Of a stretch of DNA of 64,000 nucleotides, positions 37,673-48,798 are shown in pieces (within the stretch, counting starts at the first letter, position 1; each line of letters opens with the position of its first letter). The notes under the pieces are model-generated. The model searched no databases, was not told the origin of the DNA, and saw nothing but the letters and a program-made list of their open reading frames with translations. A program made the position numbers and the translations under genes. This stretch comes from Apiotrichum sp. Y4204 (Eukaryota; Basidiomycota; Tremellomycetes; Trichosporonales; Trichosporonaceae), in contig JAMYHL010000017.1 of NCBI GenBank assembly GCA_025531455.1, positions 62,001-126,000 of the forward strand. Direction: 5' to 3'.

Positions 37673-38096
37673 CGTGGTCGTTGTGGGTGGTCCTTTGAGA
37701 ATCTCTCAGCGACTCGAGGTAATATACAGACAAATAGCATCCAGCCTCGGCGCGCCATGGGAACAACATCTGCTGTGGGCCATGAACATCCGCTAAGCGA
37801 AGCATCTCACGGGATCTCACGGCTGTTCGCGAGTGGTCTGCACATTGCACATGACCAGCATTGCGTTTCCCGAATGGTCCGACTGGAACAGCCGGCCATC
37901 ATCCGGCGGACAGTTTGTTGGTTGCCGATGTCGTGGGGAGACGGATGTTTCGGACGTTTTGCTTTCTGCCAACTCGAACATCCGGGAAACGGCAGTCAAC
38001 AGGCTGTCCCCTCGGCTGTCTCACCTGTCATTTACGATACATGAATCTGCTCAAGTAGCAGACAAGTACCCGCATCTCAGACGTATCATCATCACA
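37673..38096. promoter_or_regulatory. Bidirectional promoter between L-arabinitol dehydrogenase and the SDR, with inverted CGG repeat
   Basis: At 37891-37907 the sequence is GCCGGCCATCATCCGGC, an inverted repeat GCCGG/CCGGC containing CGG-N7-CCG. That is the form of a Zn2Cys6 dimer site and it sits between two genes of one pathway. Candidate operator for the regulator at 34079; inference. Confidence 0.4.
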
Positions 38097-38990
38097 ATGC
38101 CCATCACCATCGACTTTCGCGGCAAGCTCGTGCTCGTCACAGGCGGCGGGCGAAGCATCGGGCTCGCGATCGCGACCGCCCTCGCAGAGTGTGGGAACGG
38201 ACCCCATACAGCAGCTGACAGCAGGCGGCGCCGACCTCGCGATCACGTACACTTCGCAGGACTGCTCCTCTGTCGCAGAGGAGCTCTCCGCCAAGCACGG
38301 AATCTCCTGCAAGGCGTTCAAGTGCGAGGTTTCCTCGAGTACCCAAGTCGACACCATGCTTGCGGACGTACAATCCGCCTTTGGGCGCAGCGTCGACATT
38401 GGAATCGCAAACGCGGGCATCGCGCTGTGGCGCGACGCACACGAGAACACCGACGCCGAGTTCTGCCGTATCTTTGAGGTAAACACCTTTGGGAGCTACT
38501 ATCTCGCCCGCGCGCTCGCGCGCTCATGGCTCAACCTCCCGATTCCCGTCGGCGAGCCCACTGGGAACACACCCGCAGCGCAGAACCTTGGAAAACAGAT
38601 CCTATTCATCTCCTCCATCTCGGGACTCGTCGCCATGACACCGCAGCGCCAGGCAGCGTACAATGCTAGCAAGGGCGCGGTGACCATGCTCGCCAAGGTG
38701 TGTAGAACACCGAGGACATACTGACATCCTAGAGTCTCGCGGCGGAATGGGCGCATCTGGGCATCACGGTAAACTCCATCTCGCCGGGATACGTCGCGAC
38801 CGACATGATCGGCGACGCGAGCACGGCAAAGTGGACCGGCGAATGGACAGCGCGCACGCCAGTGGGCCGCTTCGCGACGCCGCGCGAGCTCGGCGAGTTT
38901 GTCGTCTTACTCGTGAGCGACAGGCAGGGCGGGATGGGGTGGATGACGGGCAGCGACGTCGTCGTCGATGGCGGATATACTTTGCTCTAG
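38097..38990 (+). CDS. Short-chain dehydrogenase/reductase, candidate L-xylulose reductase
   Basis: Three exons (38097-38190, 38222-38697, 38733-38990), 275 residues, classical SDR size. Cofactor motif TGGGRSIG, NAG in IANAGIALW, catalytic Ser in SSISGL, Tyr/Lys in YNASK, and the PGYVATDM and GSDVVVDGGYTLL ends. The subgroup (sorbose reductase, L-xylulose reductase, mannitol 2-dehydrogenase, gluconate 5-dehydrogenase) cannot be separated by eye. Head-to-head pairing with L-arabinitol dehydrogenase makes L-xylulose to xylitol reduction with NADPH the best guess, the next step of the pathway. Confidence 0.82.
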
Positions 38991-39761
38991 ATTTGGAACT
39001 TATGGAATCGCTGCTCGATGTGGACGTGCCGACCGCCGGGCGGGTTGGTGCACATGGCTCAGGAGACATGCTCACTCTTTTCCATCTCAGAGCGCACATA
39101 CACGGTGACTTGACAGATACGGTCACTGATATCGTCAGTGGCGGAGGATGACGAGGACGATTGCCGTTGCCCATGAAGGTGAACGCTGCCCACTACCCCG
39201 AGATTGCCATGGTGGGCAGCCTCTATCCGGTGCCGACGGCTCTCGCTTCCGCTCAGGAAACGTCCGCTACTAACCGGACAAGTAGAGCTACTGCGGCATC
39301 TTCTGTCGCTCTCGGACGGGCCCGGACGTGCTCCCCCAAGGCGAGCACATGCTGCAAGAGTGCGACGTGCAGGAGGATATCAGGATCCCAGGACTTCGGA
39401 CGTTTGTCGCCCTGACTCAATGACGTCTTTCGCAAACGTCCGAACGCGTCTCGGGAACCCGGTATCGCTTCGCGTCTCGGGCCTCGGTGCATCGCCGAGA
39501 TTAGAACAGCCAAGAGCGCAGTGCGCTGCGCCGTCGCCCTTTCGGGGCTTGCTAGTTCATTGCTAACGCACACTATCTGTGCGATACGTGCTCGTTTCTC
39601 ACGATGGCAGCATTGTATATAAAAGACGACCCCGCATCGTCTGGCGTCTCCATCCCCATGGAGCCCAAGTCGTCACCCTTAAACCTCCAGACATCTCCAG
39701 ACATCTCCAGACTTCCCCAGACATCCACATACCTCACCTACAGTACCAAACACATACCGTC
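38991..39761 (+). promoter_or_regulatory. Promoter region of the sugar transporter with TATA box and 10-bp repeat
   Basis: TATATAAAAG at 39616-39625, about 140 bp before the start codon. At about 39685-39728 the leader holds tandem copies of AGACATCTCC (three, then degenerate). No gene recognised. Confidence 0.5.
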
Positions 39762-41799
39762 ATGGGCCTCACCAGTGCATCGGTGAACGTCATCCAGAAC
39801 CCGCTGCAGCACCTGCTCAAAGCTACAGTAGCAGCGAACGCGGCCGACTTTGCCAGTCAGCACGGGCTGGAGGAGCACACCGATCTGTTTGTCAAGGGGG
39901 CGCTGGTTGCGCGCGCACCGGATGAGTTCGATACCCTCACCGAGCTCAGCACGGAGGAGAAGCGCGTCCTTCAGTACGAGCTCGACCACAAGTGGGCGGG
40001 ACCGTGGCCGCTCTACTTTGCGGCCTTCATTTGCGCCGTCGGCGCTGCTACCCAGGGATGGGACCAGACGGGGAGCAACGGTGCAAGTGAGTATAGAGAA
40101 GCTTGAAGAGGTGCGCGGGCTCACAGCAGACCTCAGCTTCCCGGCAGAGTTTGGCATCAACGGCGACCTCACGGACGGGCCGAGGGGCAAGCGCGACTCG
40201 TGGCTCGTCGGCCTCGTCAACTCGGCGCCGTACGCGTCAGCAGCGATTCTCGGCGTGTGGCTCTCGGACCCGCTGAACCACTACCTCGGCCGCCGCGGCG
40301 AGATCTTCATCACGGCCATAGTCCTCATCGCGACGCCAATCGCATCAGGCTTCACTCATAACTGGCAGCAGCTATTCGTCGTCCGCCTCATCCTCGGCCT
40401 AGGACTTGGTGCCAAAGCCGCCACTGTGCCGGTCTGCGCGGCCGAAATGGCGCCGACGCGCATCCGCGGCGCGCTCACCATGGGCTGGCAGCTGTGGACG
40501 TGTTTTGGTATCTTTCTGGGTTTTGCCGCCAACTGCGTCGTGAAGGATGTCGGGAAGATTGCGTGGCGTCTCCAGCTCGGATCGGCATTCATCCTGGCGC
40601 TCCCCCTCGCACTCGGTATCTGGTTCTCCCCCGAGAGCCCGCGCTGGCTCATGAAGAAGGGCCGCTACCCCGCCGCCTTCAGGTCCTACTGCCGCCTGCG
40701 CAGCGACCCCCTCATCGCCGCCCGTGATCTATACTACGCCGACGTGCTGTATCAAGAGGAGCTCGCGCTCGCGCGGGGAACCTCGTACTTGTCCCGCCTT
40801 GTGGGCTGCTTCCGTGTCCCCCGCATTCGTCGAGGTGAGCTTACAGATAAACATTAGTGGAGAGTGGGGCGCTAACTCGTCAAAGCCAACCTTGGTGCTA
40901 GCATCGTCATGCTGGCCCAGCAGATGTGCGGCATCAACATGTGAGTTTAGAGCGGGGTGGGCCACTGCTGACGCCGCAGTATCTCCTTTTACTCGTCGTC
41001 CGTGTTCAGCGAGAGCGGATATAGCGATACACAGGCGCTGTATGCCTCGCTTGGTTTTGGAGCGCTGAACTTTGCGTTTGCCATCCCCGCAGTATTCCTC
41101 ATTGACGTGAGTAACAGTATGGAGTGGGGGGTTGGAGTAGAGCGGCGCTGGCCGGAGCTCCAATGACGATTGTCGCCGAAAGCTAACCTTCCAGACCTTT
41201 GGCCGTCGGAGTCTCCTCCTCGCCACCTTTCCGTTCATGTGCGTCTTCCTGCTCGCCACGGGCCTGATGTACCTGATGGACGAGTCCCGCACGCAGCTCC
41301 GCACTGGCCTCATCGCGCTCTTCATCTACCTCTTCACCGCGGCATACTCTGTCGGCGAGGGTCCCGTGGCCTTCATGTACTCGGCGGAAGTCTTCCCAAC
41401 CGTACAGCGCGAGCAGGGCATGGCGCGGGCGGTGTGCGTGAACAACTTTTTCGCGGCCGTGCTGGGCCTCACATTCCCCAGCATGAAGCTTGCGATGGGC
41501 AAGCTCGGCGCGTTCTGCTTCTACGCGGGCTGAACGCTATTGCCTTTGTGTGGATTTTCCTCTGGATTCCCGAGACCAAGAACCTCACGCTCGAGGAGCT
41601 CGACCAGGTCTTCTCGGTGCCAACTGCCGAGTTCTCGAAATACCAGCTGACCGTCTGGCTGCCCTGGTTTGTCCGCCGCTACGTTGCCCGCGATAAGGAT
41701 GCCCACCTCCAGCCGCTTCTCGAGCGTAGCCATGTCGAATCAGCCACGGATAAGGAGGTGCTCGATCACGAGGAACAGCACAAGAAAACCCCTCTATAA
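39762..41799 (+). pseudogene. MFS sugar transporter with apparent one-base deletion
   Basis: Five exons (39762-40086, 40130-40834, 40886-40940, 40980-41106, 41195-41799). Twelve-helix sugar-porter features: long cytosolic N-terminus, GWDQTGSNGA, DPLNHYLGRRGEI, RLILGLGLGAKAA, EMAPTRIRGAL, SPESPRWLMKKGR, QQMCGINIISFYSS, TFGRRSLL, AYSVGEGPVAFMYSAEVFPT and PETKNLTLEELDQVF. The exon lengths sum to two above a multiple of three. The break is at 41528-41533: FCFYAG runs into TGA, while LNAIAFVWIFLWIPETK continues one base back in another frame, exactly as in intact relatives (FYAGLN). One C appears to be missing. Either a recent loss-of-function or a sequence error; without the lost base the protein would be truncated before helix 12 and would lack its C-terminal tail. 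Confidence 0.8.
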
Positions 41800-42001
41800 C
41801 AAGCGAAACGGTGAGAGTGGCGAGGGCCGAGGGCCCAGATAAATCACCACAAAGAGAAATACCGCAAATGTCGGACGTGTGCGGGGTTGTACGTTAGCAA
41901 AAGAGTTATGCAGTTGTTGTCCGTGTGGCTCCTCGGGGCAACGGAGTGGACGGCGTTCCGGACTCTTCTCCGGAGACGGGTATGACGCAGTGCCCGGTGC
42001 G

Positions 42002-42046
42002 CTGAGAATGCGCCGAGAATGCTCTGAGAATGCTCTGAGAATGCTC
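42002..42046 (+). repeat. 11-bp tandem repeat
   Basis: Four copies of CTGAGAATGCT-like units, the first two with single differences, in an intergenic region. Confidence 0.8.
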
Positions 42047-42981
42047 CGCTGGGGCCCTGCTTCAGCGTGCAAGGCCCGTCGGTCCAGAATTCTGTATTCC
42101 GCAACGGGCATGCAGGAAGTGAGGCACATGCGTCTGCCGGTAGTGTCTGGATTCCTCAGCAACGTCAGTGGGCCGGTTCTGGGCACAACAGGACACGAGA
42201 CACTCTGGCAGGCACTCTAACAGCACCCAAACTGTATTGCTCCATTCACTTCGAGCAACTGTGATCCTGTGAATCTGTGACGCACCAGAAACGCGAGTGA
42301 CTGGACGAGGAACTACTAGTAACCCCTCACACATCCTCCAACTTGTGCCCCAACTTGAATTACTTGATTGCCGACTCTCTCCTTGTCCGTTCCGCTGGAA
42401 TCGTTCTCGCCCCGCGACCTAAGGGAATCGTGGGGTCTATCGGCCAGTCGAGAACACCTGCCAACAGGGTCTGCGTCAACTCTGGGCAGGTCGGACCGCA
42501 CGCAGACACCTGCCTCGCCCCTGAGGTGATGGCTGCTGCCGCCGGCCGTGGCGTGGGTTTCAGCAGGATAGAGTTGCGATCAGAGACAACAGGCACACGA
42601 TACTTCCGGGGGCTCGGAACTTCCGTCAACGGCATTTCAACGGCATCGCGAGGGATTGTCCGCCGGTATCGCAGCGATTTCTTTGCAAGTGCTCTAACCG
42701 CCTCTAACACCTCTAAACACCTCGTACCGCTGATACATCCGAGTATAGGCTTTGGGGCGCTCGATGTCAAGGTCAAAGTTTCAGGTAAACCCCGACACCA
42801 ATGACGAGGTCACCAAACGTTGTTGCGAAACGTTCCACAGACAATTGTGCAGCGCTTCTTGCAGAGTGACTAAGAGTGACGAGAGTTACTGCATAGGCAC
42901 TGATTGTATTGCAGAGTTTGGTCCGTTTTCTGGGCGAGTACAGGAGACTCGACAGAGTCTGGGTCCGGACCTGATCGCACC

Positions 42982-43012
42982 CAGGCAACAGGCAACAGGC
43001 AACAGGCAACAG
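42982..43012 (+). repeat. 7-bp tandem repeat (CAGGCAA)
   Basis: Four perfect copies of CAGGCAA followed by CAG; intergenic, about 480 bp before the LPMO start codon. Confidence 0.9.
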
Positions 43013-43494
43013 CGATCGAGCTCCGAGGGTGTGTCGTTGTCGTTGTCTCCACCTCGCGGAGGACCTCTAAAAACTGTTTAGTGTTTGGGGTTTCAACTGA
43101 CATGTGCTCCAACAGCGTATTAGGTTAAGCTGTTGCAGCAGCAGCATGTCTAGACTGTGGCGGAGATACCACTCTGCAGCAGAGTTGCGAGGCACCCGTT
43201 CACCGCGCTCGAGTACGAGCAGCAAGAAAAGGGAGAAGAAAAAAAGAAAGTAAAAAAATAACAGCCCCTACGCGTCGACTTCATTTTGCGCGAGGATAAA
43301 AGGCGACGCGAACACGTCTTCTTGGCCCATCAAAAAACACAGCTTCGGTACGCTCTTTACGACTCACCTAGACACCTAGACGGTTCGGACACGATCTTTA
43401 CTTACTTTTACCTGGCGTACTAGTAGTACCACACTCGTACCACACCCCACCACGCGCTACTCAACCACTCCCCCCAACGTTCATTCTCCAAAAA

Positions 43495-44513
43495 ATGACC
43501 CGCCTCTCTGCCTTCACCCCTCTCGTCCTCGCGCTGCCCGCGGCCGCGCACATTGCCCTCATGCACCCCTCCATGTACGGGTAAGTAACCTGTTGAGCAA
43601 CCGCCCCTCGACCGAGGCTAACATGTCCAGATGGGAGGAGCTCCCGACCGGCACAAAGGGCACGACGCCGCTCATCCACCAGCCGTTCAGCCAATGGTGG
43701 TTCCACGGGTACATCCACGAGAAGCCGCAGGAGGGCGCCTTCATGTCTCTCCCCGCTGGCGGCACTTTTGTCGGCGAGCTGGCGTGCGACAAGCAGTGGA
43801 CGTCGTACGGCGGACACGAGGAAGAGCCGTTCCGCGCATGCACGTACTGGAACCCCGAGACGTCTCCTTCTGGCGTCCTCCACTCGGGTGACCCGTTCGA
43901 CACCCCGCTCGGAAACTGCAAGGACCTCAAGGGCACCGCCCTTGCCATCGCCTACGAGAGCGACCCGCACAAGGTCAAGCCGTCCGACCTCACCGTCATC
44001 AGCACCAACCAGCGCTCCCCATGGATGCGCCGGACAGAGTACCAGATTCCTGCTGGTCTCCGCCCGTGTCCCCCCGGCGGGTGCACGTGCATGTGGGGCT
44101 GGATCCACGGGACAAAGGGCGGCAAGAGCGACGAAATGTACCTCCTCGGCTACCGCTGCAACGTGACCAACGGCGACCCGAACGGCCGCCCCCTCCCTGC
44201 CCCCCAGCCAGCTGTCAAGTGCATGGGCAACAAGGACAATTGCACCCGCGGCGCAAAGCAGCTCCACTTCTGGCAGCAGGCCGAGGGCAACAACAACCAG
44301 CAGCCGTTTGACGACCCGCCGTACTACAACACCGACTACGGCTTTGCCGACGGCGCCCAGAACGACATTTGGGACACGCTCGGTCCCCGCTCGCTCACCA
44401 CCGAGCTCAACGCCGACGCCGCGGCCCAGGAGGTCGAGGCAGAGGCACAGCAGCCGTGTGAGGAGGGCGTGTGGAGCAGGCTTCAGAAGCGCTGCTCGCG
44501 CGACGTGAACTAG
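43495..44513 (+). CDS. AA14-like lytic polysaccharide monooxygenase, secreted
   Basis: Two exons (43495-43580, 43631-44513), 322 residues. Signal peptide MTRLSAFTPLVLALPAAA leaves histidine 19 as the first mature residue (HIALMHPSMYGW), as needed for a copper histidine brace. Strong agreement with AA14 enzymes as I know them: HPSMYG, QWWFHGYIH (second brace His), LPAGGTFVGELACDK, ALAIAYESD, CPPGGCTCMWGWIHG and YRCNVTN. The C-terminal 70 residues are Asp/Asn/Gln-rich with no carbohydrate-binding module. AA14 enzymes have been reported to oxidise xylan bound to cellulose. Its place beside pentose genes supports a plant-polysaccharide role; a role on the fungus's own wall is an alternative. The start has AAAAAATG context. 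Confidence 0.83.
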
Positions 44514-44806
44514 AGGTTCAGTCGGAATGGGTGCTGCGCACCTGCGAGTCAGTGCTTGAGTGGTATATGCCGCGGCGCCGCGCGCCGTGCGGGGCATATA
44601 TGACGCGCTGAGCGCTCCAGTTTGTTCTTCATATGCGCCGAGCGCCTTGGGTTAGGCTTTCAATGCCAGTAGATTGCATGCAGAGAGACATAGATGCCAC
44701 CGCGATGGGTCAAGATCAGGATGTGCCCGTCAGATCAGAATACAAGTTGCGTTGCCGTTGTGATTGCAATGAGTCGCCACTCCCCCCTAAACCAGAATGA
44801 AACCTT

Positions 44807-46734
44807 TTACACGATAGCCCTCAGCTTCTTGGAGCGACACAAGCGCGCGCCGAGCATGCCGAGCGCGTTGATGGTAAGCATCGCGCCCGCGAGTCCGATC
44901 GCGCCTGGGAAGCGGCGGAACATCTCCTCGTCGGTCCCACGGCCAATGAGCGCGCCGACAATCGGTGGTCCCGCAATCTGCGCGACGCACTGCACCACTG
45001 CTGTGAGAGATGCCCAGAGAGTAAGACTCACGCATCGCCTGCCCCATCAGCGTTCCCGCCAGGCGGGGGTCCTTGGCCGTCGACTGGATGAGTACGCCTT
45101 GTAGCGAGATGGGCGCGCCCGAGATCGTTCCGAACAGGCAGCAGAACGCAATGACTGCCGCCGCCGACTTCATGCCCAGCCACCCAAACATGAGCACCGC
45201 CTGCGCCGCGATGCAGACCACGACGGTGTTGAATGGCCCGCATGCGTCCGCGATGACTGCTGTCAGCGACAAGACCTCGCTTTCTCACTTACAGCCTGCG
45301 ATGAGGCGGCCGACGCCGGACGCGCCGTTTGCAATCATGCTGATTATCAGCATTGTCCCACTGACGCACTCACAGGAGGTATGGCGCGGTTGCCCCGAGA
45401 CCTGCAACGCGGCCGTACGTTCCGATGAATGTGAGGAACGAGAAGTATGCAAACACGTAGAACTGGGACGAATCAGAATGGTTGCGTGCGTAGTAGACGC
45501 ACGGGGTTGCTGAGCGCGACAAACGCGTAGGCAGGGTTCTTAAACTCGCCCCAGTAGAAGTACGGTCCTGGTGGGCGCGGCGGGAGGCGCGCACGCATCA
45601 GCAGCACCGAGAGGGTGCCGAGCACGAGGACGAAGAGTGCGAGCGCGCGCATCGTCCAAGGGAATCCGACTGGAGGGTTAGCTGGTCTGCACGCGGTAGT
45701 TGTTTGCACGCACTCTTCGGGGGGAGATTCGCAATGACGGCGGGCCACACGAGGGCGCCGACAGACGAGCCCGTCACTGCTATTAGTGGGGAGCGGCACG
45801 ACGCTCACTGATGATGCCACTGAAATCAGCACATGACGAACAGCCATCACTCACAAAGCCAGACCGCGGCGGAGGAAGAACCACTGGCCGACGACGCCCA
45901 TCGGCGCGATAAACAGAAGGTTCATGCCGGCGGCCATTACGATACCCTGGCAGAGGAACACCTGGTAGTACGTCTTGCAGAGCGAGAGCAACACGCAGCC
46001 GAGGGTGAGGAGAAATGTGCCGACCGACAGGAGGAGCTTGACGCCGAGGCGGTCGACGAGCGGGCCGGTAAACGCGCTTCCGCCGAAACACAGCGCCGCC
46101 ATGCAGCTTCCAATCCACGAGATTTCGCTCGGCGAGTGGCTCGACAGCAAATTCTTCTCGTAGTAGCTCTGGAACGCGCCGACGGACGCGGTGAGCCCAA
46201 AGCCGATAATGCTCGCGGTGAACCCGCCAACGACGACAAGCCACGCCTGGGGTTAGAGTTGCATGCAGAGGTACGCACCTGCAGCCCGCCGTCGGGATAC
46301 ACAATCTCCTCGCCCTTGTCGTTAATCTGAACTGCGACGACCGAGTCGCCGTCCCCCGCAACAGTCGTATCTGCCGACCCTTTACACTCCGTTTCGGCCG
46401 CATCCTCAATATGCTCGTCTGGTTCCTTTTCGCCTAACGTAGAGCGGCGCGACCGGCGAGAATCCGGACGCTCCGGATGATGTGTATGTGTCGGATGAAC
46501 TGCACATGGCGCGGCCTCGACATCTCCAAGGACATGGGGATGGTGGGCGAGCTCGGCGCGGCTGACGAGATGTCCTGATTGTGCGGCGGCGCGCTCCTCG
46601 GCCCGTGAACGTGCACGCGCGAGGTCGAGGGAGCTCAGCGAGCGCAGCGAGCGCGCTGCCGGGCTCGTACTCCGCTCGAGGTCAAGGGACCGCCCGTGTG
46701 TGTATCGCCGGTCTGGGCTGCTTGGTCGTGACAT
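44807..46734 (-). CDS. MFS transporter, monocarboxylate-transporter (MCT) type
   Basis: Multi-exon gene on the minus strand, start at 46734 (MSRPSSPDRRYTHGR). About 150 residues of Ser/Arg/Glu-rich cytosolic N-terminus end in YPDGGLQAW, the usual entry to helix 1 of fungal MCT proteins. Helix blocks include SEISWIGSCMAALCF, GPLVDRLGVKLLL, GMNLLFIAPMGVVGQWFFLRRGLAL, FLTFIGTYGRVAGLGA, NGASGVGRLIAG and LFGTISGAPISLQGV; the end is CRSKKLRAIV. Fungal members carry monocarboxylates, riboflavin or unknown solutes; substrate cannot be read from the sequence. It converges on the AA14 gene with under 300 bp between stops. Confidence 0.82.
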
Positions 46735-47667
46735 TTTGTGTTGGTGGAACCGTTGTCGCGGTGGGCAGTGCGCGAAGGAATGGAATACGCGTCAATGTCA
46801 GCAGCTAGCAAGATGGGAAACAGTAGTGGCCCAAGTATATCGATCTATCGCTCCCGCTGCATCTCTATCATCTGCTCCATGCTTGGTCATGCTTATTCAC
46901 AGGCTGCAGAAATCTCTGGTGGCTGCAACAAAGTGCGACATGGGTGGACGGGCATGCCCGACGCAGAGCCGTAGTTGCCGACCGACCCACGGTGCCAGTG
47001 CAGTACCGCAGGCCGCAGTACCGCAGTGCTGTTGCGCTGTTGGTTGCTCGGCATGTCGGCATGCGCGGGACGATAACATGATTGAGATGTCGACATGTCT
47101 CTGATGGCTTGGCGCCGGCGGTTGTGGAGATTGTGGGCCGGGACGCGCCACCCACTGGAGCCTCTCGAGACCTATCAGCCGCGCTCCTATGCTCCAGCTC
47201 GACCTCCAGTCTTGGCCGCAGCAGTACATGTCCGAGCGTGATGCACTCTCGGCGCCCGAGACTTTGGCACTCCAAAGCCGAGATCTGAGCTGCATCTGTG
47301 TTGCGTGAAGCATGTGGATAGAACAGCGAATCCTTCAGCTCCAAGGTTCAACAAGCCGAGAGCACTACAGGCCTGTAGCTCGAATGCCGACCTGTAGCAC
47401 GACGTTGAGGGCATAGCTTGACCATTCACAACTGCTAAATCTTCTGCTATGCTAATCCAATGTCCATTCTAGTTTGACAAGAGTTACAAGTCGAGATTGG
47501 CGGTGAACTTCTACTGGACTGTTATGTAGTCCATGGGGGCGATTGTCCGGCGTCACGAATACGGCGTTGTTGCAAGTCACAGCACCAGAGATTGCCCTGT
47601 CGACTGCTGCGATCCGACTCTGGCGTCTCCACGCGATACATGTCCTCTGTACAACCACCGCCCCACT
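46735..47667. other. Intergenic region
   Basis: About 0.9 kb holding the upstream region of the MCT-type gene and the 3' flank of the thioesterase. Nothing recognised. Confidence 0.4.
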
Positions 47668-48403
47668 CTAGATCTTGGCCTTGGGTTCGACCGGAATCCG
47701 CCGCTGCCCATCCTCGGAGAAGCGGAACTTTGCCTCGACAGGCGTCATCGCGAGCGTGTGTGACCCAAACGCGGTGATTTTGTCATTGACCTTGAACGTG
47801 ACCCTCGTAAACGCGAGTCTGCGGCCTTGGAGTGTGAGTAATACGTTCTGACGTGTGGGTCGGAATTCGGAGACCTTCGTGACCCGCAACGTATGTGACT
47901 CGCAACGTATACCACGTCCCGCCCCACTCACCGTGCTGCACGGCCTCGCCCTCGGCATACAGATAGTCCCCCAGCCCGCCGCTCGGCCGCAAAAACTCGT
48001 TTGACATGTTCGTGCTCACCGAGTCGGCGATCGGGTCCGCGAGCGTTGTGAGAGCCAGCCAGGTGACTGTGTCGACGAGCTGGCATCAGTGTGGGGGGTT
48101 TCCCGTCAACGCACCGTCATGACACACCCGCCGTGCATTGACTGCAGTCAGTAACGCTGGTTTCCAAGCTGCCCCTCACGCCCTGGTTGTTCAGATTGTG
48201 CTTGCCGACCTTGAGCCGCGTGCGCACAAACCCCGGGCGCGCGTCGAGTATCTCGAGCTGCCATTAGCATTACAGCACCGCGGTGGGACCCACGTCGCGG
48301 AGGACGACCGTGTCGTGGCCTGTTGTCAGCCCGGTATACTGCTGTGCTCACCGCCGGTCAGCGTCTCGGCCCAGGCTTTGCGGACGTGTTCCAGGCAGGC
48401 CAT
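47668..48403 (-). CDS. Hotdog-fold acyl-CoA thioesterase-like protein (ACOT13/PaaI type)
   Basis: Gene on the minus strand with very short exons and introns, about 162 residues. The model starts at 48403 (MACLEHVRKAWAETLTG) and passes through VGKHNLNNQGSMHGGCVMTLVDTVTWLALTT across three junctions. It continues in NMSNEFLRPSG, GLGDYLYAEGEAVQ and GRRLAFTRVTFK, all 4HBT landmarks (Asn near the HGG loop, LVDT helix). Two introns are about 32-36 nt and the last is about 106 nt. The enzymes hydrolyse acyl-CoA thioesters; no targeting signal is obvious. The C-terminal extension (about 25 residues, VEPKAKI) is longer than in the core family. Confidence 0.8.
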
Positions 48404-48798
48404 GATGAGATAAGATACAAGCACGAATGCTGTTCGTGCATTGACATCCTCAAGGTGGGCCACATATCTCCATGTCGTCAGGCTGAGACAATTGATGCAA
48501 CATTGCTGTTATCGGCCATGTCCGTCGTTGTCGGGACGGCTAATGATAGCCTTTAGCCGACTCGGGCCGGATGTCCAACAGTGGACTCGACGACGTTGGC
48601 TGCATCCCGGACAAGCACATGCCACTCCGTGCACAATCAGAGAACGCAGAGGCAAGGCGTGCATCGCGTGCATCGCATTAGACATAGCACTGGCATCACA
48701 CATGAAACACATGATATACACAGACTGATACAACTAGATCTTCCTGTTCAGATTCGATTCTTCAGATTTCTTAGACCACCCTATAAATCGCACTTGCC
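48404..48798. other. Intergenic region
   Basis: Short region upstream of the thioesterase and downstream of the vWA gene. Nothing recognised. Confidence 0.4.

Larger units (their letters stand above)
41800..43494. other. Gene-free region with two tandem repeats
   Basis: Two short tandem repeats are described separately. Just before the next gene are A-rich tracts (about 43230-43260), a GATAAAAG TATA-like element near 43294 and a C/A-rich leader. Open frames at 42340-42800 on both strands show no recognisable product. Confidence 0.4.

Noticed and set aside
37840..38060. Open frames upstream of the SDR start codon
   Set aside because: They belong to the promoter/leader; the SDR fold begins at the ATG at 38097 with the expected spacing to the TGGGRSIG motif.
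42340..42804. Overlapping open frames on both strands (about 140-150 codons)
   Set aside because: Neither shows family motifs or GC-rich third positions; intergenic.
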